A DNA stretch of 64,000 bases from Radiobacillus kanasensis (GTDB lineage: Bacteria; Bacillota; Bacilli; Bacillales; Amphibacillaceae). The notes below the pieces were generated by a model, which saw only the letters and a program-made list of their open reading frames with translations, ran no database searches and was not told the DNA's origin. The DNA lies in assembly GCF_021049245.1 (NCBI RefSeq), contig NZ_CP088020.1, forward strand, positions 3,788,001 to 3,852,000, in the 5' to 3' direction. The stretch's first letter is position 1. Each line of letters opens with the position of its first letter. Shown here in pieces: positions 17,212 through 26,783 of the stretch. A program made the position numbers and the translations under genes.

Positions 17212-18495
17212 ATGAAGAAATCTCTACTAATATTCAGCTTTCTACTAATCGCTGCTTTCACCTTAACAGCCTGTGGAGGGAACGATGGTGATGCAAATGA
17301 AAGTGGCGGTGAAGAAAGTACGAAAGGCGAACTAACCATGTGGGCTACGAACATCAATGTGCCCGTATTAGAACAGGCAGCGGAACTTTATAAAGAAGAA
17401 CATCCTGATTTTAAATTGAATGTAGTTGAAATGAATAATGAAGATATTGATAAAAAACTAAAAATTGGTTTACAAGCTGGGAACGAAGGGTTACCAGATG
17501 CCATGTTAAATGTGGATGATGGTTTATCTGGACTATTCTATAATTTCCCAGACGCATTTGTTAATCTTTCTGAAAAAGGGTTTGATGAGCACAAAGATCA
17601 ATTCCCATCTTACAAGATTGATAGCGTTTCTCACGAAGGAAGCATTTATGCATTCCCATTTGATGCTGGTCCTGTAGGAGTCTTTTATCGCACCGACCTC
17701 TTTGAACAAGCTGGTGTAGATGCGAGCCAAATTAAAACATGGGATGACTACGTGGAAGCAGGTAAGAAGATTAAAGAAGCAACTGGTGTCAAGATGCTGA
17801 GCTATGATGCTAACGAATCTACGGTATATACGATTCTATTAAGCCAGCAAGGTATGGGTTATTTTAACGATGATGAAGAAACAACCATCGCTACAGAAGA
17901 ATCCATTAACGCTGCAACCTTATTCCAAGATCTAGCTGAAAATGACTTACTTATTGGTACGAATGGTTGGAGTCCATGGGTTACATCCTTATCAGAAGGC
18001 CAAACCGCTACTGCAATGGCTGGTGCATGGTTAATTGGAACTTTAGAACAACAAGTGCCAGATTCAGCTGGTAACTGGGGCGTTATGCCACTTCCAGCAT
18101 TTGAAGAAGGCGGAAGTGGAGCGGCGAACCAAGGGGGAAGCTCTTTCACTATCAATGCAAAAAGTGAAAATGCAGATTTAGCTTACGATTTCTTAGAGTT
18201 TTTTGTCACATCGTATGAAGCACAAGAATTAGCGATGGAGGGTGGATTATTCCCAACATATGCTCCCGTCTATGAATCCGAATTATTCACACAAGAGCTT
18301 GAGTACTTCGGTGGTCAAAAAGCATGGGAATTCTTTGCTGGTCAAATGGAAAAGATCCCTTCTGTGAACTATACCGTGAATGACGTAGTTGCTCGTGAAG
18401 AAGTCATTAAAACACAAGCGGAAGTAGTAAATGGTACGGATCCAGAAGAATCCTTAAAGAGTGCAAAAGAACGCGTAGAAACAAGATTAAAATAA
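17212..18495 (+). CDS. Sugar ABC transporter solute-binding lipoprotein
   Basis: 427 residues, GGAGGG before the ATG. The lipoprotein signal ends in LTACGG (Cys 21) and is followed by a Gly/Ser/Glu spacer. The rest is a family-1 extracellular solute-binding protein: YKEEHPDFKLNVVEMNNEDI, AFPFDAGPVGVFYRTDLFEQ and GQTATAMAGAWLIG are typical of oligosaccharide binders. It heads a cluster with two permeases and a GH42 beta-galactosidase, so a galactose-containing oligosaccharide (for example from galactan) is the likely ligand. No ATPase gene is in the cluster; a shared MsmX-type ATPase elsewhere is expected. Confidence 0.85.
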   Translation: MKKSLLIFSFLLIAAFTLTACGGNDGDANESGGEESTKGELTMWATNINVPVLEQAAELYKEEHPDFKLNVVEMNNEDIDKKLKIGLQAGNEGLPDAMLNVDDGLSGLFYNFPDAFVNLSEKGFDEHKDQFPSYKIDSVSHEGSIYAFPFDAGPVGVFYRTDLFEQAGVDASQIKTWDDYVEAGKKIKEATGVKMLSYDANESTVYTILLSQQGMGYFNDDEETTIATEESINAATLFQDLAENDLLIGTNGWSPWVTSLSEGQTATAMAGAWLIGTLEQQVPDSAGNWGVMPLPAFEEGGSGAANQGGSSFTINAKSENADLAYDFLEFFVTSYEAQELAMEGGLFPTYAPVYESELFTQELEYFGGQKAWEFFAGQMEKIPSVNYTVNDVVAREEVIKTQAEVVNGTDPEESLKSAKERVETRLK

Positions 18496-18623
18496 AGCTT
18501 TTGTTCGTAAAGATGCTAAACCTAGAGAAAAGGTATTAAGTTTTTAATATCTTTTCTCTTTCATTACTTTCTATCCATATAAGAAAGACTGATTCACGGA
18601 TATAAACATTGGAGGAAAACAGA

Positions 18624-19475
18624 ATGTTACACAAGCGGCTTACCCCTTATATGTTTTTAGCTCCAGCATTAATCTTATTTTTGTGGTTTACCGCCTACCC
18701 CATTGTAGCTTCCTTAATTTTAAGCTTTCAAAAGTTAGAGGGCGGTAAATATGTTTTTGCTGGTTTAGCCAATTACACCAGACTTTTTCAAGATAGCGTG
18801 TTTTATGAGGCATTAAAAAATACATTTATTTTCTTAATTGTACAGGTACCGATTATGTTAATCCTTGCCCTTATACTGGCAAGTGCCTTAAATAGCAAAT
18901 TACTTAAGCTACGAGGACTATTTCGAGTAGGTTTCTTTATGCCTGCCGTTACGTCATTAGTTGCCTATGCAATTTTATTTTCCATCATGCTCCAAGATAC
19001 AGGATTACTTAATCAATTCCTAGCCTTATTCGGAATTGACAATATTAAGTGGCTATCCCACCCGTTCTGGGCCAAATTCTCCATCATAATGGCCATGACA
19101 TGGAGATGGACTGGTTACAATATGGTGATCTACTTAGCCGCCATGCAAAACATTCCTGAGGAATTATACGAAGCTGCTTCCTTAGATGGGGCTGGGAAAG
19201 TAAAACAATTCCTAAACATCACCGTTCCACAGCTTAAACCAGTTATTCTGTTCACGGCTATTATCTCTACCATTTCAACCTTACAGTTATTCGATGAACC
19301 TTATAACCTGACAAACGGTGGACCAGCAGATGCGACATTAACATTAGGCCTCTATATTTATCGAGTTGGTTTCAGTTATTTTGATTTCGGTTATGCTTCC
19401 GCGATGGCCTATATCATTGTGGTAATCGTAGCTATATTATCCATCATTCAATTAAAAGTAGCAGGAGATGATTAA
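18624..19475 (+). CDS. Sugar ABC transporter permease (MalF/LacF-type)
   Basis: 283 residues from ATG 18624; GGAGG (18611-18615) is 8 nt upstream, and an in-frame TTG at 18609 is rejected because it precedes that site. It has six membrane helices. The ATPase-contact EAA loop reads EELYEAASLDGAGKVKQF, followed by VPQLKP. It belongs to the binding-protein-dependent transport family CUT1. The stop is one base from the start of the partner permease gene, which implies translational coupling. Confidence 0.85.
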   Translation: MLHKRLTPYMFLAPALILFLWFTAYPIVASLILSFQKLEGGKYVFAGLANYTRLFQDSVFYEALKNTFIFLIVQVPIMLILALILASALNSKLLKLRGLFRVGFFMPAVTSLVAYAILFSIMLQDTGLLNQFLALFGIDNIKWLSHPFWAKFSIIMAMTWRWTGYNMVIYLAAMQNIPEELYEAASLDGAGKVKQFLNITVPQLKPVILFTAIISTISTLQLFDEPYNLTNGGPADATLTLGLYIYRVGFSYFDFGYASAMAYIIVVIVAILSIIQLKVAGDD

Positions 19476-19476
19476 G

Positions 19477-20319
19477 ATGGAACATACAAATAAAAAACCA
19501 AGTCAGCTAATCTCTAAGATACTCTTATATTTCTCTTTATGTGTCTTTTTGTTTATCTCCATCTTCCCGTTCTACTGGATGTTTGTAGGTTCTACCAATC
19601 ATACAAGTAAAATGTTTACAAACCCTCCTACGTTAACGTTTGGAGATCAATTTATGACCAATCTAACAAACTTAAATGAATCGATAGGAATCTTCCGAGT
19701 ACTCTTTAACTCTTTATTCGTTTCCTTAACATTCGTTATTCTATCTCTATTAGTTTGTACATTTGCCGCTTATGCTTTATCAAAATTCAAGTTTAAGGGA
19801 AGAAATACGATTTTCTTAGTGTTTGTACTTTCTATGATGATCCCTTACCAAGCTACACTGATTCCTTTGTTCCGCATGATGACGGAATTCAACTTATTAA
19901 ATACGTACTTTGCATTGATTGCACCTCAGCTGTGCTTTCCGTTCGCTATCTTTTTAATGAGACAAAACTTTCTAGCGTTTCCAGACTCCCTTATTGAATC
20001 TTCTAGAATTGATGGAGCTGGGGAGTTCCGAATCTTTTGGTCCGTTGTATTGCCATCGATGAAACCAGCACTAGCCGCTACGTCTATTTATCTATTTATG
20101 ATGCAGTGGAACAATTTCATGTGGCCGCTAGTCGCGGTTAATTCCCCGGAAATGTACACATTTCCTGTAGCATTATCAAGTTTAATCGGGATCTCCATGA
20201 TTGATTATGGCCAAATTATGGTCGGAATCTCCATTGCTACAGTCCCTATTATTATCTTTTTCTTATTGTTACAAAGACACTTCATTGCTGGGATGCTGGG
20301 TAGTGCGGTTAAAGGATAG
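19477..20319 (+). CDS. Sugar ABC transporter permease (MalG/LacG-type)
   Basis: 280 residues from ATG 19477; AGGAG lies 9 nt before it, whereas the ATG at 19468 has no spacing. It has six membrane helices, with FPFYWMFVGSTNHTSKMF near the N-terminus. The EAA loop is DSLIESSRIDGAGEFRIF. C-terminal GSAVKG is typical of MalG-type subunits. It pairs with the preceding permease to form the channel of the galactoside importer. Confidence 0.85.
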   Translation: MEHTNKKPSQLISKILLYFSLCVFLFISIFPFYWMFVGSTNHTSKMFTNPPTLTFGDQFMTNLTNLNESIGIFRVLFNSLFVSLTFVILSLLVCTFAAYALSKFKFKGRNTIFLVFVLSMMIPYQATLIPLFRMMTEFNLLNTYFALIAPQLCFPFAIFLMRQNFLAFPDSLIESSRIDGAGEFRIFWSVVLPSMKPALAATSIYLFMMQWNNFMWPLVAVNSPEMYTFPVALSSLIGISMIDYGQIMVGISIATVPIIIFFLLLQRHFIAGMLGSAVKG

Positions 20320-20357
20320 AACAAGCGACAAAAACAACTATGTGAGGAGTAATAATT

Positions 20358-22433
20358 ATGGTTAAGAAATACCCAGCCATTCATCATAACTTAAAAGGAT
20401 TTATGCATGGTGGAGACTATAATCCAGATCAATGGCTTCGCTATCCAGGCATCTTGGAAGAAGACTATCGTTTAATGAAACTAGCAAAATGTAATACCTT
20501 CTCCATCAATATCTTTAGCTGGAGTGCCATTGAGCCTGAAGAGGGGACTTACCATTTTGAATGGTTAGATAAAATCATGGATGACCTTTCCGAACAAGAA
20601 TCCCATGTCATTTTAGCGACACCTAGTGGAGCCAGACCTGCTTGGCTATCACAAAAATATCCAGAAGTACTGCGTATGGAAAGCAATCGAGTACGGAACC
20701 TGCACGGGTTACGTCATAACCATTGTTTTACCTCACCCGTATACCGAGACAAAACTGCAGATCTGAACCGTATTTTAGCTGAACGGTATAAAAATCATCC
20801 AGCCCTTATTATGTGGCATGTATCAAACGAGTACGGCGGAGATTGTCACTGTGACCTTTGCCAGGATGCGTTTAGAAGCTGGTTAAAAAATAAATATCAA
20901 ACCTTGGATGAGCTAAACCACGCTTGGTGGACTGGATTCTGGAGTCATACGTTTACCGATTGGGAACAAATTGAGTCACCTGCACCACATGGTGAATATC
21001 AAATTCACGGTCATAACCTAGATTGGAAACGCTTTGTTACCGATCAAACGATTGATTTCTATAAAAACGAAATTGCTCCCTTAAGAGAAATCACTCCAGA
21101 TATCCCAGTCACCACCAACTTTATGGGGGATTACCCAAAAATGGGACCATACCTTGGTTTAAACTATGATAAGTTTGCGAAAGAAGTCGATGTCGTGACA
21201 TGGGATAGTTATCCGGCATGGCATAGTAACTATCAAAAAACGTGGGAGCTTGCTGCAGACGTTGGATTTGTCCATGATGTATTTCGGTCCTTAAAGGATG
21301 GTCAACCATTCCTCATTCTGGAGAGTACACCTAGTCTAGTAAACTGGCATAAGGTAAACAAAGCAAAACGACCTGGCATGCATCTATTATCCGCCATGCA
21401 GTCTGTTGCTCATGGGTCCGATTCTATTCTTTACTTTCAGTGGAGAAAAGGAAGAGGCGCTTCCGAAAAGTTTCACGGAGCTGTTGTCGATCATGTCGGA
21501 CATGAACATACTCGTGTATTTCGTGAGGTCACAGAGGTTGGCCATGCTTTAGAACAAATTCAAGAAGTAGCTGGTGCATCTGTTGAAGCAGAGGTTGCTA
21601 TTATCTACGATTGGGAAAACCAATGGGCCATCGATGATGCTCAAGGCTTAAAGAATGAAAATAAGGAATACATTAAAACCTGTCAGCAGCATTACCAAGC
21701 TTTTTGGAAAAAAGGAATCCCAGTCGATATCATCTCTATGGACAAAGACCTATCTAAATATAAGCTCGTAATCGCACCGATGCTTTATATGGTTCGCCCA
21801 GGAGTAGCCGAGCGCATTGAGGAATTTGTCGCTAACGGCGGCACATATGTAGCGACGTATTGGAGTGGAATTGTCGGCGAAAATGACCTTTGTTTCCTTG
21901 GCGGTTTCCCTGGACCGTTGCGTAATGTGCTCGGAGTTTGGGCGGAAGAGATTGATACACTATATGAGACAGACTTCAATGAAGTGCAATTTACAGCAAA
22001 TGGCGCAGAACCGGCGACTTATTCTGCTAGAGATTACTGTGAAGTAATCCATGCAGAAAGCGCAGAAGTATTGGCAGAATTTAAGCATGACTTCTATCAA
22101 GGATCACCTGCTGTAACGAAAAATAGTTTCGGAAAAGGTTCTGCCTATTACATTGCCTCTCGGAATAGTCCGGAGTTTCATGATGATTTTTACCGCCAAC
22201 TCGTAGATAACTTAAGCATTCAAACCATTATCAAAGGTCCTATCCCTGAAAACATTAGCGTGCAAAAGAGATCCGACGGGGTACATGATTATATCTTTGT
22301 CATGAATTTTCACGATACCAATCAAACAGTAGATTTAGAAGAAGGACGACCATATATTAATCTACTTTCCAATAGAGATGTATCCGGAAGATTAAATCTC
22401 GGGCCTTATGGAGTAGCCGTGCTTAAACATTAA
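20358..22433 (+). CDS. Beta-galactosidase, glycoside hydrolase family 42
   Basis: 691 residues, the usual GH42 length, with GAGGAG before the ATG and no signal peptide, so cytoplasmic. The front YNPDQW and the strand WHVSNEYGG place the acid/base Glu (about residue 157). LILESTPS carries the nucleophile Glu near 323. The Cys cluster CHCDLCQDAF directly after the acid/base site matches the zinc site of GH42 enzymes. A trimerisation domain and a C-terminal beta domain follow. It splits beta-galactosides imported by the upstream transporter. Without a GH53 galactanase in the window, whether the natural substrate is galactan fragments or lactose-like sugars is open. Confidence 0.9.
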   Translation: MVKKYPAIHHNLKGFMHGGDYNPDQWLRYPGILEEDYRLMKLAKCNTFSINIFSWSAIEPEEGTYHFEWLDKIMDDLSEQESHVILATPSGARPAWLSQKYPEVLRMESNRVRNLHGLRHNHCFTSPVYRDKTADLNRILAERYKNHPALIMWHVSNEYGGDCHCDLCQDAFRSWLKNKYQTLDELNHAWWTGFWSHTFTDWEQIESPAPHGEYQIHGHNLDWKRFVTDQTIDFYKNEIAPLREITPDIPVTTNFMGDYPKMGPYLGLNYDKFAKEVDVVTWDSYPAWHSNYQKTWELAADVGFVHDVFRSLKDGQPFLILESTPSLVNWHKVNKAKRPGMHLLSAMQSVAHGSDSILYFQWRKGRGASEKFHGAVVDHVGHEHTRVFREVTEVGHALEQIQEVAGASVEAEVAIIYDWENQWAIDDAQGLKNENKEYIKTCQQHYQAFWKKGIPVDIISMDKDLSKYKLVIAPMLYMVRPGVAERIEEFVANGGTYVATYWSGIVGENDLCFLGGFPGPLRNVLGVWAEEIDTLYETDFNEVQFTANGAEPATYSARDYCEVIHAESAEVLAEFKHDFYQGSPAVTKNSFGKGSAYYIASRNSPEFHDDFYRQLVDNLSIQTIIKGPIPENISVQKRSDGVHDYIFVMNFHDTNQTVDLEEGRPYINLLSNRDVSGRLNLGPYGVAVLKH

Positions 22434-22437
22434 AACA

Positions 22438-22483
22438 CAAAACCTGTAAGCGTTACCCACCAGCTTGCAGGTTTTGCTATAAT
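22438..22483 (+). terminator. Terminator with internal cre-like sequence, then extended -10
   Basis: AAAACCTGTAAGC pairs with GCTTGCAGGTTTT (one mismatch) and ends the galactosidase operon. The left arm contains TGTAAGCGTTACCC, a cre match at 12 of 14. TGCTATAAT at 22475-22483 is an extended -10 for the AraC-type gene. Confidence 0.6.
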
Positions 22484-22523
22484 CAATAGTAACTAGAGTA
22501 GAGTGAAGTTAGGAGAACAGGCC

Positions 22524-23363
22524 ATGAATCAAATAAAAATACGCCATACCTTTTCTTCCATTGAAAAATCCTTACCTCTTTTTATTGAAAGTATTGGGTT
22601 CAATCCACAAGAAGAGGATTTTGCTAGGCCAGAGGGATATCCTTATTACCATTGGTTACAGACTATCAAGGGTACAGGAACTTTTTCACTTTCTGGGGAA
22701 AAGTACGTCTTGACTCCAGGAAAGGGGATTTTTCTCACTCCCTTTACTCCTCATTCCTATCATACGACCGGATCTAAGTGGTCTACCTTGTATGTTACCT
22801 TTGGAGGTTCCTCGGTCGATTCCATCTTAAATTCTTTAGAGCTTAATTTTTCCGCACTGTATGCCGAATCAGAGGAAGTACCTTTCTCCAGCTTAATCAA
22901 GGATATGTTAAAAAAGGTAGAGAAAGATTCGGAGTTTTCGAAGCTAGAACTTTCTCGTGATCTATATAGCTTTATCATTATGCTCAAGCAATATGGAAAA
23001 TTAAAAATACAGCGTTCTTTATCGCAATCCTTCGATAAAATCAAACCTGTCGTGGACTGGATAGAAGGTCATTACTCAGAGAACATTGGATTAGCAGATA
23101 TGGCGGATGTTATGAATATGAGCTCCCAGCATCTAACAACCATCTTCCGTGGAACATTTGGAATGAGCCCTTATTCCTTTCTCATCCAGCTCCGTATTAG
23201 AGAAGCGAAGAAGAAGCTTGTATCCGATCATTCCGTTTCCTTGAAAGAAATTGCCGATCAAGTTGGCTTTAATGATGTAAGTCACTTCGTAGCTACTTTT
23301 CGAAAAATCGAAGGAATTACACCAAAAAAATATAGGAATCTGTTCAACAAAAAGCTCCAGTAA
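22524..23363 (+). CDS. AraC-family transcriptional regulator
   Basis: 279 residues from ATG 22524, where AGGAGA lies 7 nt upstream. The N-terminal half is a cupin sugar-sensing domain (GTGTFSLSGEKYVLTPGKG, then TPHSYHTTG). The C-terminal ~100 residues hold two helix-turn-helix units ending FNDVSHFVATFRKIEGITPK, the AraC/XylS signature. Placed just after the importer and beta-galactosidase genes on the same strand, it probably activates them in response to their sugar. The TAA stop lies within the terminator stem. Confidence 0.85.
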   Translation: MNQIKIRHTFSSIEKSLPLFIESIGFNPQEEDFARPEGYPYYHWLQTIKGTGTFSLSGEKYVLTPGKGIFLTPFTPHSYHTTGSKWSTLYVTFGGSSVDSILNSLELNFSALYAESEEVPFSSLIKDMLKKVEKDSEFSKLELSRDLYSFIIMLKQYGKLKIQRSLSQSFDKIKPVVDWIEGHYSENIGLADMADVMNMSSQHLTTIFRGTFGMSPYSFLIQLRIREAKKKLVSDHSVSLKEIADQVGFNDVSHFVATFRKIEGITPKKYRNLFNKKLQ

Positions 23364-23384
23364 ACACATCGGTTTATTGGAGCT
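23353..23384. terminator. Bidirectional terminator
   Basis: 13-bp stem AGCTCCAGTAAAC / GTTTATTGGAGCT with one G-T pair and a 6-nt loop, between convergent genes. Confidence 0.8.
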
Positions 23385-23390
23385 TCATTT

Positions 23391-23729
23391 TTACTGTTCT
23401 AGGAGCCTTTTCATTTGAATAATCTTTGTACTCAGTATGTCATTGCATTTGGGGACATGTCTTTTTAAGAATGGGATAATATCATCCACATATTCTTCGA
23501 CGTTCTTCTTATTTTCTTCGCTTTCTAATAAGTTCAGTACGAATCTTGCAAGCACATGTGATTCTAAGGCAGCGTTAGTCGTGTTCAGTGTTGGCCTGGA
23601 AATAGATACGATTTCTTCCGTAACGATCTCCTCCGATAACGGCAAGAGCTCATTCTGAATAGACTGTTCAACATTTTCTTTTGAGTGTACTCTTATCACG
23701 CATTCAGCGTAAGTAATAACTTCAATCAC
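23391..23729 (-). CDS. Hypothetical protein, 112 residues
   Basis: Starts at GTG 23729 with GGAGG 8 nt upstream. It is acidic and helix-rich with no membrane segment or signal. The front IEVITYAECVIRVHSKENVE looks like a beta-alpha start; the C-terminal half (VEEYVDDIIPFLKRHVPKCN) is amphipathic helix. No family is recognised. Being monocistronic with a strong ribosome site and its own terminator, it is likely a real gene. Confidence 0.55.
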   Translation of the reverse strand: MIEVITYAECVIRVHSKENVEQSIQNELLPLSEEIVTEEIVSISRPTLNTTNAALESHVLARFVLNLLESEENKKNVEEYVDDIIPFLKRHVPKCNDILSTKIIQMKRLLEQ

Positions 23730-23787
23730 TTGAACCGCCTCCGAAACAATCTAGTAGTCTTATTATATCATATGTGGCCGATAGAAA

Positions 23788-23840
23788 GGTGCTAGTCACC
23801 ACCCGAAAAATCTTGTTTCACAGGAAGGAAACTATCTTCT
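23788..23840. repeat. REP-like intergenic element, copy 2
   Basis: GGTGCTAGTCACC is followed by ACCCGA, five bases, CTTGTTTCACA and a similar AAC-T-ATC tail. The same layout follows the FtsZ-like gene at 7888-7940. On the minus strand both copies also share '...TTG/CTG TGA AACAAG' before the palindrome. Confidence 0.45.
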
Positions 23841-23956
23841 AAATATATAAAATATCAAACCTTTTTGAAGTATAATATCTGGAAGCATAGTCAATTTAAT
23901 ATAGGGAAATAGATACAAAAAAGAGCAATCCCTGTTAGTAGAATTGCTCCCTTATT

Positions 23957-24397
23957 TCATTCCGTTATGATGGTCTTGTCTTTTTTATTTCCTAGTATAA
24001 AGATCACCCACCAGTAGATCAGGTACAAGTAACCAAAAATGGACGGCCAAGCGTTATTAGGATTGCCCTTTCCCTGTATTGCGTCTAGTATATCGTTTGG
24101 ATTAATGGTTCCGCACACAAGAATTAGAATGCAAATTCCAAGAGAGACAAAAGACTGCTTTATATTTATCTTCATAAAGAGACTCACTATATTTGTAATG
24201 ATGGTTGCAAAAGGTAAAAACCAACTTATTAGAATTAGCGCAGCATAAAAAATCCAACGAAGAATCGGAATGAATATGATATGTAGAACCACAATAACTA
24301 TCAAAAGGACATATAAAGACATATCCTTTCTCTTGTGCATTTCTATTTCTTCTAATTCTTCCTTTTTTCGATTCTCTTGATCATTACATTCTATCAT
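23957..24397 (-). CDS. Small multi-pass membrane protein (tandem paralogue B)
   Basis: 146 residues. Its ATG overlaps the TGA of the upstream gene (ATGA), with GGAGAGG before it. A charged N-terminus with a Glu/Lys run (KKEELEEIEMHKRKD) is followed by four membrane helices. The end AWPSIFGYLYLIYWWVIF resembles the end of the neighbouring gene (IWLSFIGYVYLFYWLLF), so the pair arose by duplication. No known family is recognised. Confidence 0.55.
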   Translation of the reverse strand: MIECNDQENRKKEELEEIEMHKRKDMSLYVLLIVIVVLHIIFIPILRWIFYAALILISWFLPFATIITNIVSLFMKINIKQSFVSLGICILILVCGTINPNDILDAIQGKGNPNNAWPSIFGYLYLIYWWVIFILGNKKDKTIITE

Positions 24398-24891
24398 TTT
24401 ACCTCTCCTCTAAGAAAACGGTAAAGATACACAATCACTCGTTTTGCAAGACCAGGATTAAATAGTAACCAATAGAAGAGATAAACATAGCCAATAAATG
24501 ATAACCAAATCCATATCGACCTTTCCTTTAGTTGATGTAAGAAAAATTCCGCTTCGGATGGGCCAAATCCGTGTCTGTTCACGTTATTTAACACCTTAAT
24601 GAAAACAACAACAACTATTGCTGCAATAGATAGCTTCCAGTTTAGTTTTAGAATAAGGCTACCTATAGCTAGAGGTAGTATGATGAACGGCAAATAGGTA
24701 AGAACCCAAATAATCACGAAAAGAGAGAAAATATAGGGTAGAAAAAGAAATCCATATCTATTTAAAAACTCAATTTCCACAAAAATGATAAAAAGTACAT
24801 ATAGTATCACTAATGCAAATAGAAACCTAAACTTTTCTTCCCTCTTTTTCCATTCTGATTCTCGCTCTATTTTTCGATTGGTATTTTCCAT
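24394..24891 (-). CDS. Small multi-pass membrane protein (tandem paralogue A)
   Basis: 165 residues, AAGGAG before the ATG. A charged cytoplasmic N-terminus (NRKIERESEWKKREEKF) is followed by four to five membrane helices and a short basic tail. It is translationally coupled to the downstream paralogue. The shared layout and C-terminal motif suggest a two-subunit membrane complex, but no function can be assigned. Confidence 0.55.
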   Translation of the reverse strand: MENTNRKIERESEWKKREEKFRFLFALVILYVLFIIFVEIEFLNRYGFLFLPYIFSLFVIIWVLTYLPFIILPLAIGSLILKLNWKLSIAAIVVVVFIKVLNNVNRHGFGPSEAEFFLHQLKERSIWIWLSFIGYVYLFYWLLFNPGLAKRVIVYLYRFLRGEVK

Positions 24892-25099
24892 ATTTAAAGT
24901 CTCCTTAATAAGGATGTAAAGAACGATGTATTTGATATGTCTAAGTTTCTTTATTTTACCATTTATTTTCTAGTTCTTTGTGATAAATTTTAACCATGAA
25001 AAAAGTAGTTCAATTTAGGTTGGATAGTTGTTCCAAAATTGAACTACTTTCTTTAATTGTTTCTATTGCGAGTCACCCACTGCTCTTACGCCTTTTCCT

Positions 25100-26461
25100 T
25101 TATATAAAGAAACTAATCCCTAATGTAATACCAAACCCTACAAAGGCAATGATTGTCTCCATCACAGTCCAAGACTTTAGTGTATCTTTTTCAGACATTC
25201 CGAAGAATCGGTTTACCATCCAGAAACCAGAGTCATTCACATGGGATGCAATGGTTGCGCCAGATGCAATCGTGATGACTAATAGTGCCAACATCGGTCC
25301 TGAAATTCCTAGTGTTTCAATAACCGGTGTAATTAAGCTGGCTGCAGTCACCATCGCAACGGTCGCGGAACCTTGAGCGATACGTACTGCAGAAGCAACC
25401 AAGAATGCAAATACAATAATTGGAACATTTAAATCACTCATCGTATTCGCCAACACATCCCCAATACCTGTTTCCACAAGAACCTGACCAAATATTCCCC
25501 CAGCACCTGTAATTAAAATAATGATACCAGCTGGTTCTAATGATTTAGTTGCAATTTCTTGAATATCACTTATCGTATAGCCTCTTTTCGTCCCTAGTAT
25601 ATAAAAGGTTAAAAGTGCCGTGATTGTGAGAGCGACACCTGGATTCCCAATGAATACGACAACTTGTAGCAAAGCACTACCCTCAGCTAAGAACAAACTA
25701 GAAAACGTGTTTAGGAGAATCAGAAATAATGGTAGTAAGATAAGACTAGCAATAACTCCGAAACCAGGAAGCTCTTTATCGTATTGCTTTCCTTTCGCTT
25801 CCTCAGCCATGTTTTTCAGCATGATTTTAGGAACTTCTACATGAATTTTCTTGGAAATATACGTACCGAAAATCGGACCCGCAATAATGGCGGCAGGAAT
25901 CCCTGCAATTAGTCCGAACAGGACAACCCAACCAATATTTGCACCTAATAAGGATGCCACAGCGATTGGACCCGGTGTAGGTGGGACAAAACTATGTGTT
26001 ACAGCTAAACCTGCAAGTAGTGGAATTCCATAAAATAATAGAGACTTTTTTGTTTTTTGTGCGAGGCTGTATAAGATAGGGACTAGAATAACGAAGGCAA
26101 CATCTAGAAAGACTGGGATTGATATGATAAAACCTGTTAATGCGAGCGCCCAGTTTACCCGCTTTTCTCCAAACTTGTTCATTAAAGTAAGAGCTAAACG
26201 TTCCGCACCACCTGATACCTTAAGAATTTCCCCAAACATCGCTCCAACACCGATAATGACAGCTATTTCCCCAACGGTTCCACCCATTCCATCTTGTACT
26301 GCTGTAAAAATTTCCCCAGGGCTCATGCCAGCCAGTAAACCAACCACATAACTAACAGCGATTAATGCAATGAACGCTTGTAGCTTAACACGGATGACTA
26401 AAAACAATAAAAGTGCAACACCAAAAACAGCAAGTAACGTCAATCCTAAAGTTGATGTCAT
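25100..26461 (-). CDS. GntP-family gluconate/organic acid:H+ symporter
   Basis: 453 residues from ATG 26461, chosen because GAGGAAAG precedes it; upstream in-frame starts have none. There are about twelve membrane helices. Signatures of GntP permeases are SFVPPTPGPIAVASLLGANI, ITGAGGIFGQVLVETGIG and the end region ASHVNDSGFWMVNRFFGMSE. GntP proteins import gluconate; relatives import glycerate, fructuronate or lactate. No gluconate kinase or regulator gene adjoins it, so the substrate is uncertain. Confidence 0.85.
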   Translation of the reverse strand: MTSTLGLTLLAVFGVALLLFLVIRVKLQAFIALIAVSYVVGLLAGMSPGEIFTAVQDGMGGTVGEIAVIIGVGAMFGEILKVSGGAERLALTLMNKFGEKRVNWALALTGFIISIPVFLDVAFVILVPILYSLAQKTKKSLLFYGIPLLAGLAVTHSFVPPTPGPIAVASLLGANIGWVVLFGLIAGIPAAIIAGPIFGTYISKKIHVEVPKIMLKNMAEEAKGKQYDKELPGFGVIASLILLPLFLILLNTFSSLFLAEGSALLQVVVFIGNPGVALTITALLTFYILGTKRGYTISDIQEIATKSLEPAGIIILITGAGGIFGQVLVETGIGDVLANTMSDLNVPIIVFAFLVASAVRIAQGSATVAMVTAASLITPVIETLGISGPMLALLVITIASGATIASHVNDSGFWMVNRFFGMSEKDTLKSWTVMETIIAFVGFGITLGISFFI

Positions 26462-26783
26462 TCTGCTTTCCTCCTCTAACAAAGTTAAACCTACATTCGC
26501 AAGCCAAGGCAAAGAGTTTTCAGTACTCCGATACAACACTCATCGGATCAGGTATCTCATATACCCTATAAAGCATGGCAGCTTACAACTATATATGTAT
26601 GTGGTTAACATTTTTGTCAGAATAGGACTACCTGCGTGTTTTTTCTTAAGGGATGGTTAAAATTAGTTCGTATTTAACCAATAAAAATAAACACTTTTCA
26701 ACAGTTGAAAGATGTGACACGGCTGATTTCTGCAACTTATGATATGATTTCCTTAGATTAACAAACAGAAGGTGGAACCCACA
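26462..26783. other. Divergent promoter region between gntP-like and MFS genes
   Basis: TCCGAT / ATCGGA form a small hairpin near 26527-26547, and GGTAT-CTCAT-ATACC (26551-26565) is an inverted repeat that could be an operator. Nothing else is recognised. Confidence 0.35.

Noticed and set aside
26521..26570. Gluconate-type operator in the gntP upstream region
   Set aside because: The inverted repeat GGTAT-CTCAT-ATACC does not match the GntR gluconate operator; noted only as a possible site.
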